A DNA stretch of 64,000 nucleotides from Hydractinia symbiolongicarpus (Eukaryota; Cnidaria; Hydrozoa; Anthoathecata; Hydractiniidae): NCBI RefSeq assembly GCF_029227915.1, contig NC_079882.1, positions 1,922,001-1,986,000 on the forward strand, in the 5' to 3' direction. Of this stretch, positions 63,363 through 64,000 are shown one piece after another. Numbering within the stretch: the first letter of the stretch is position 1; each line of letters begins with the position of its first letter. The notes beneath the pieces are model-generated. The model was not told where the DNA came from. It ran no database searches and worked only from the letters and a program-made list of their open reading frames with translations. The translations under genes were made by a program, and so were the position numbers.

Positions 63363-64000
63363 TTTCACCCAAAAATAGGGAAAAACCGGATTTTTGGACA
63401 ATTTTTGCAGCTTTTTATGCGAACCATCTAAAAACCGGAAATTGTCTTTAAAAACTTTTTTAACTTTTAGAAAATGTTAAAATTTGCTCTAGAACTAAAG
63501 TAATTGAATTTTAGGCAAGTAATGACATTTTGATCGATTCTAAGCTTTTATTGACGTCATAGAAAAAATGCTGACATAAGCAAAAATTTATTGCTGCCAT
63601 TTTGTTCCTTTTGACACGTACTATAAGTTTGTCAAGTTTGATTCAATTTGAACAACCCTATGAAAAGTTAATAAAGGATGTACTGATTCATATAAGATCA
63701 GTATAAGGTGAATTTAATCAATTTACATTCACAGCCTGTAAACGTTGGATTTTATTTGTTACATTATGATATAACTTGTTGCTAACATCATCGTTAATTT
63801 ATTTCAACAACATCAAGACGATCTATTTAAAAACAGCTTTGTATAGAAGTCTTATGCATCGAATAAGATATGAACGCCCTATCCTCGTAGAGAATTATAG
63901 GTGTTCTTTTATGACACAAAACAAAGATGAAGTAGTTCTGAAGTTCTTCCCAAAAGATTTTACACATTGCGACAGTAACTTTGTTATAGATTGCGACACA

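Larger units (their letters stand above)
57364..64000. other. Non-coding right flank with dispersed repeats
   Basis: The proximal part should contain the promoter of DEG/ENaC member 1. A 145-codon minus-strand frame (58810-58373) has no recognised domain. Further right are two copies of a ~290-bp repeat, a TA-flanked inverted-repeat element (61333-61851), CCTCGTCCCC-type remnants at 59172 and 62952-63018, and a dispersed-repeat fragment at 62655-62700. No gene is supported. Confidence 0.6.

Overview
The window is eukaryotic nuclear DNA and almost certainly animal. It is AT-rich, its genes are split by many small GT-AG introns, and it carries tRNA-derived SINEs, non-LTR retrotransposon relics and many short inverted-repeat elements. 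The gene set is a tandem array of three DEG/ENaC channel genes, an ARHGAP6-like RhoGAP, a collagen prolyl 4-hydroxylase alpha subunit, a GRDP-like protein and a PLP enzyme fused to a PP-loop ATPase. This best fits a cnidarian, probably a hydrozoan. That placement is inferred from gene content, not proven.

Layout, left to right. (1) 437-11956, minus strand: at least 18 exons of a long gene that runs off the left edge. It joins a class-V aminotransferase (cysteine-desulfurase-like) domain to a TtcA-type PP-loop domain. (2) 14820-17572, plus: a two-exon GRDP-like (DUF1399) gene. (3) 17573-24854: a gene-poor stretch with foldback elements and a dead LINE reverse transcriptase split by a nested insertion. 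(4) 24855-32720, plus: a ten-exon ARHGAP6-like RhoGAP gene, read to its natural C-terminus. (5) 32721-38865: a transposon-rich spacer with two clear terminal-inverted-repeat elements. (6) 38866-40398, plus: an intronless P4HA gene. (7) 41067-57363, minus: three DEG/ENaC paralogues, each with six coding exons of identical phase; the last has a dead retroelement in intron 3. (8) 57364-64000: no convincing gene, but dispersed repeats.

The genes do not look like a functional cluster, apart from the three channels, which arose by tandem duplication and could in principle co-assemble as trimers. Exon boundaries were read by eye from splice signals, frame continuity and family motifs. In every complete multi-exon model the exon lengths sum to a multiple of three. 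Functions are by homology recalled from memory; no database search was possible.

The items most worth a second look are the PLP-enzyme/PP-loop fusion, a perfect 46-bp-arm hairpin at 47041-47136, the DEG/ENaC array with a possible truncated isoform, the intronless P4HA, and several short inverted-repeat families.
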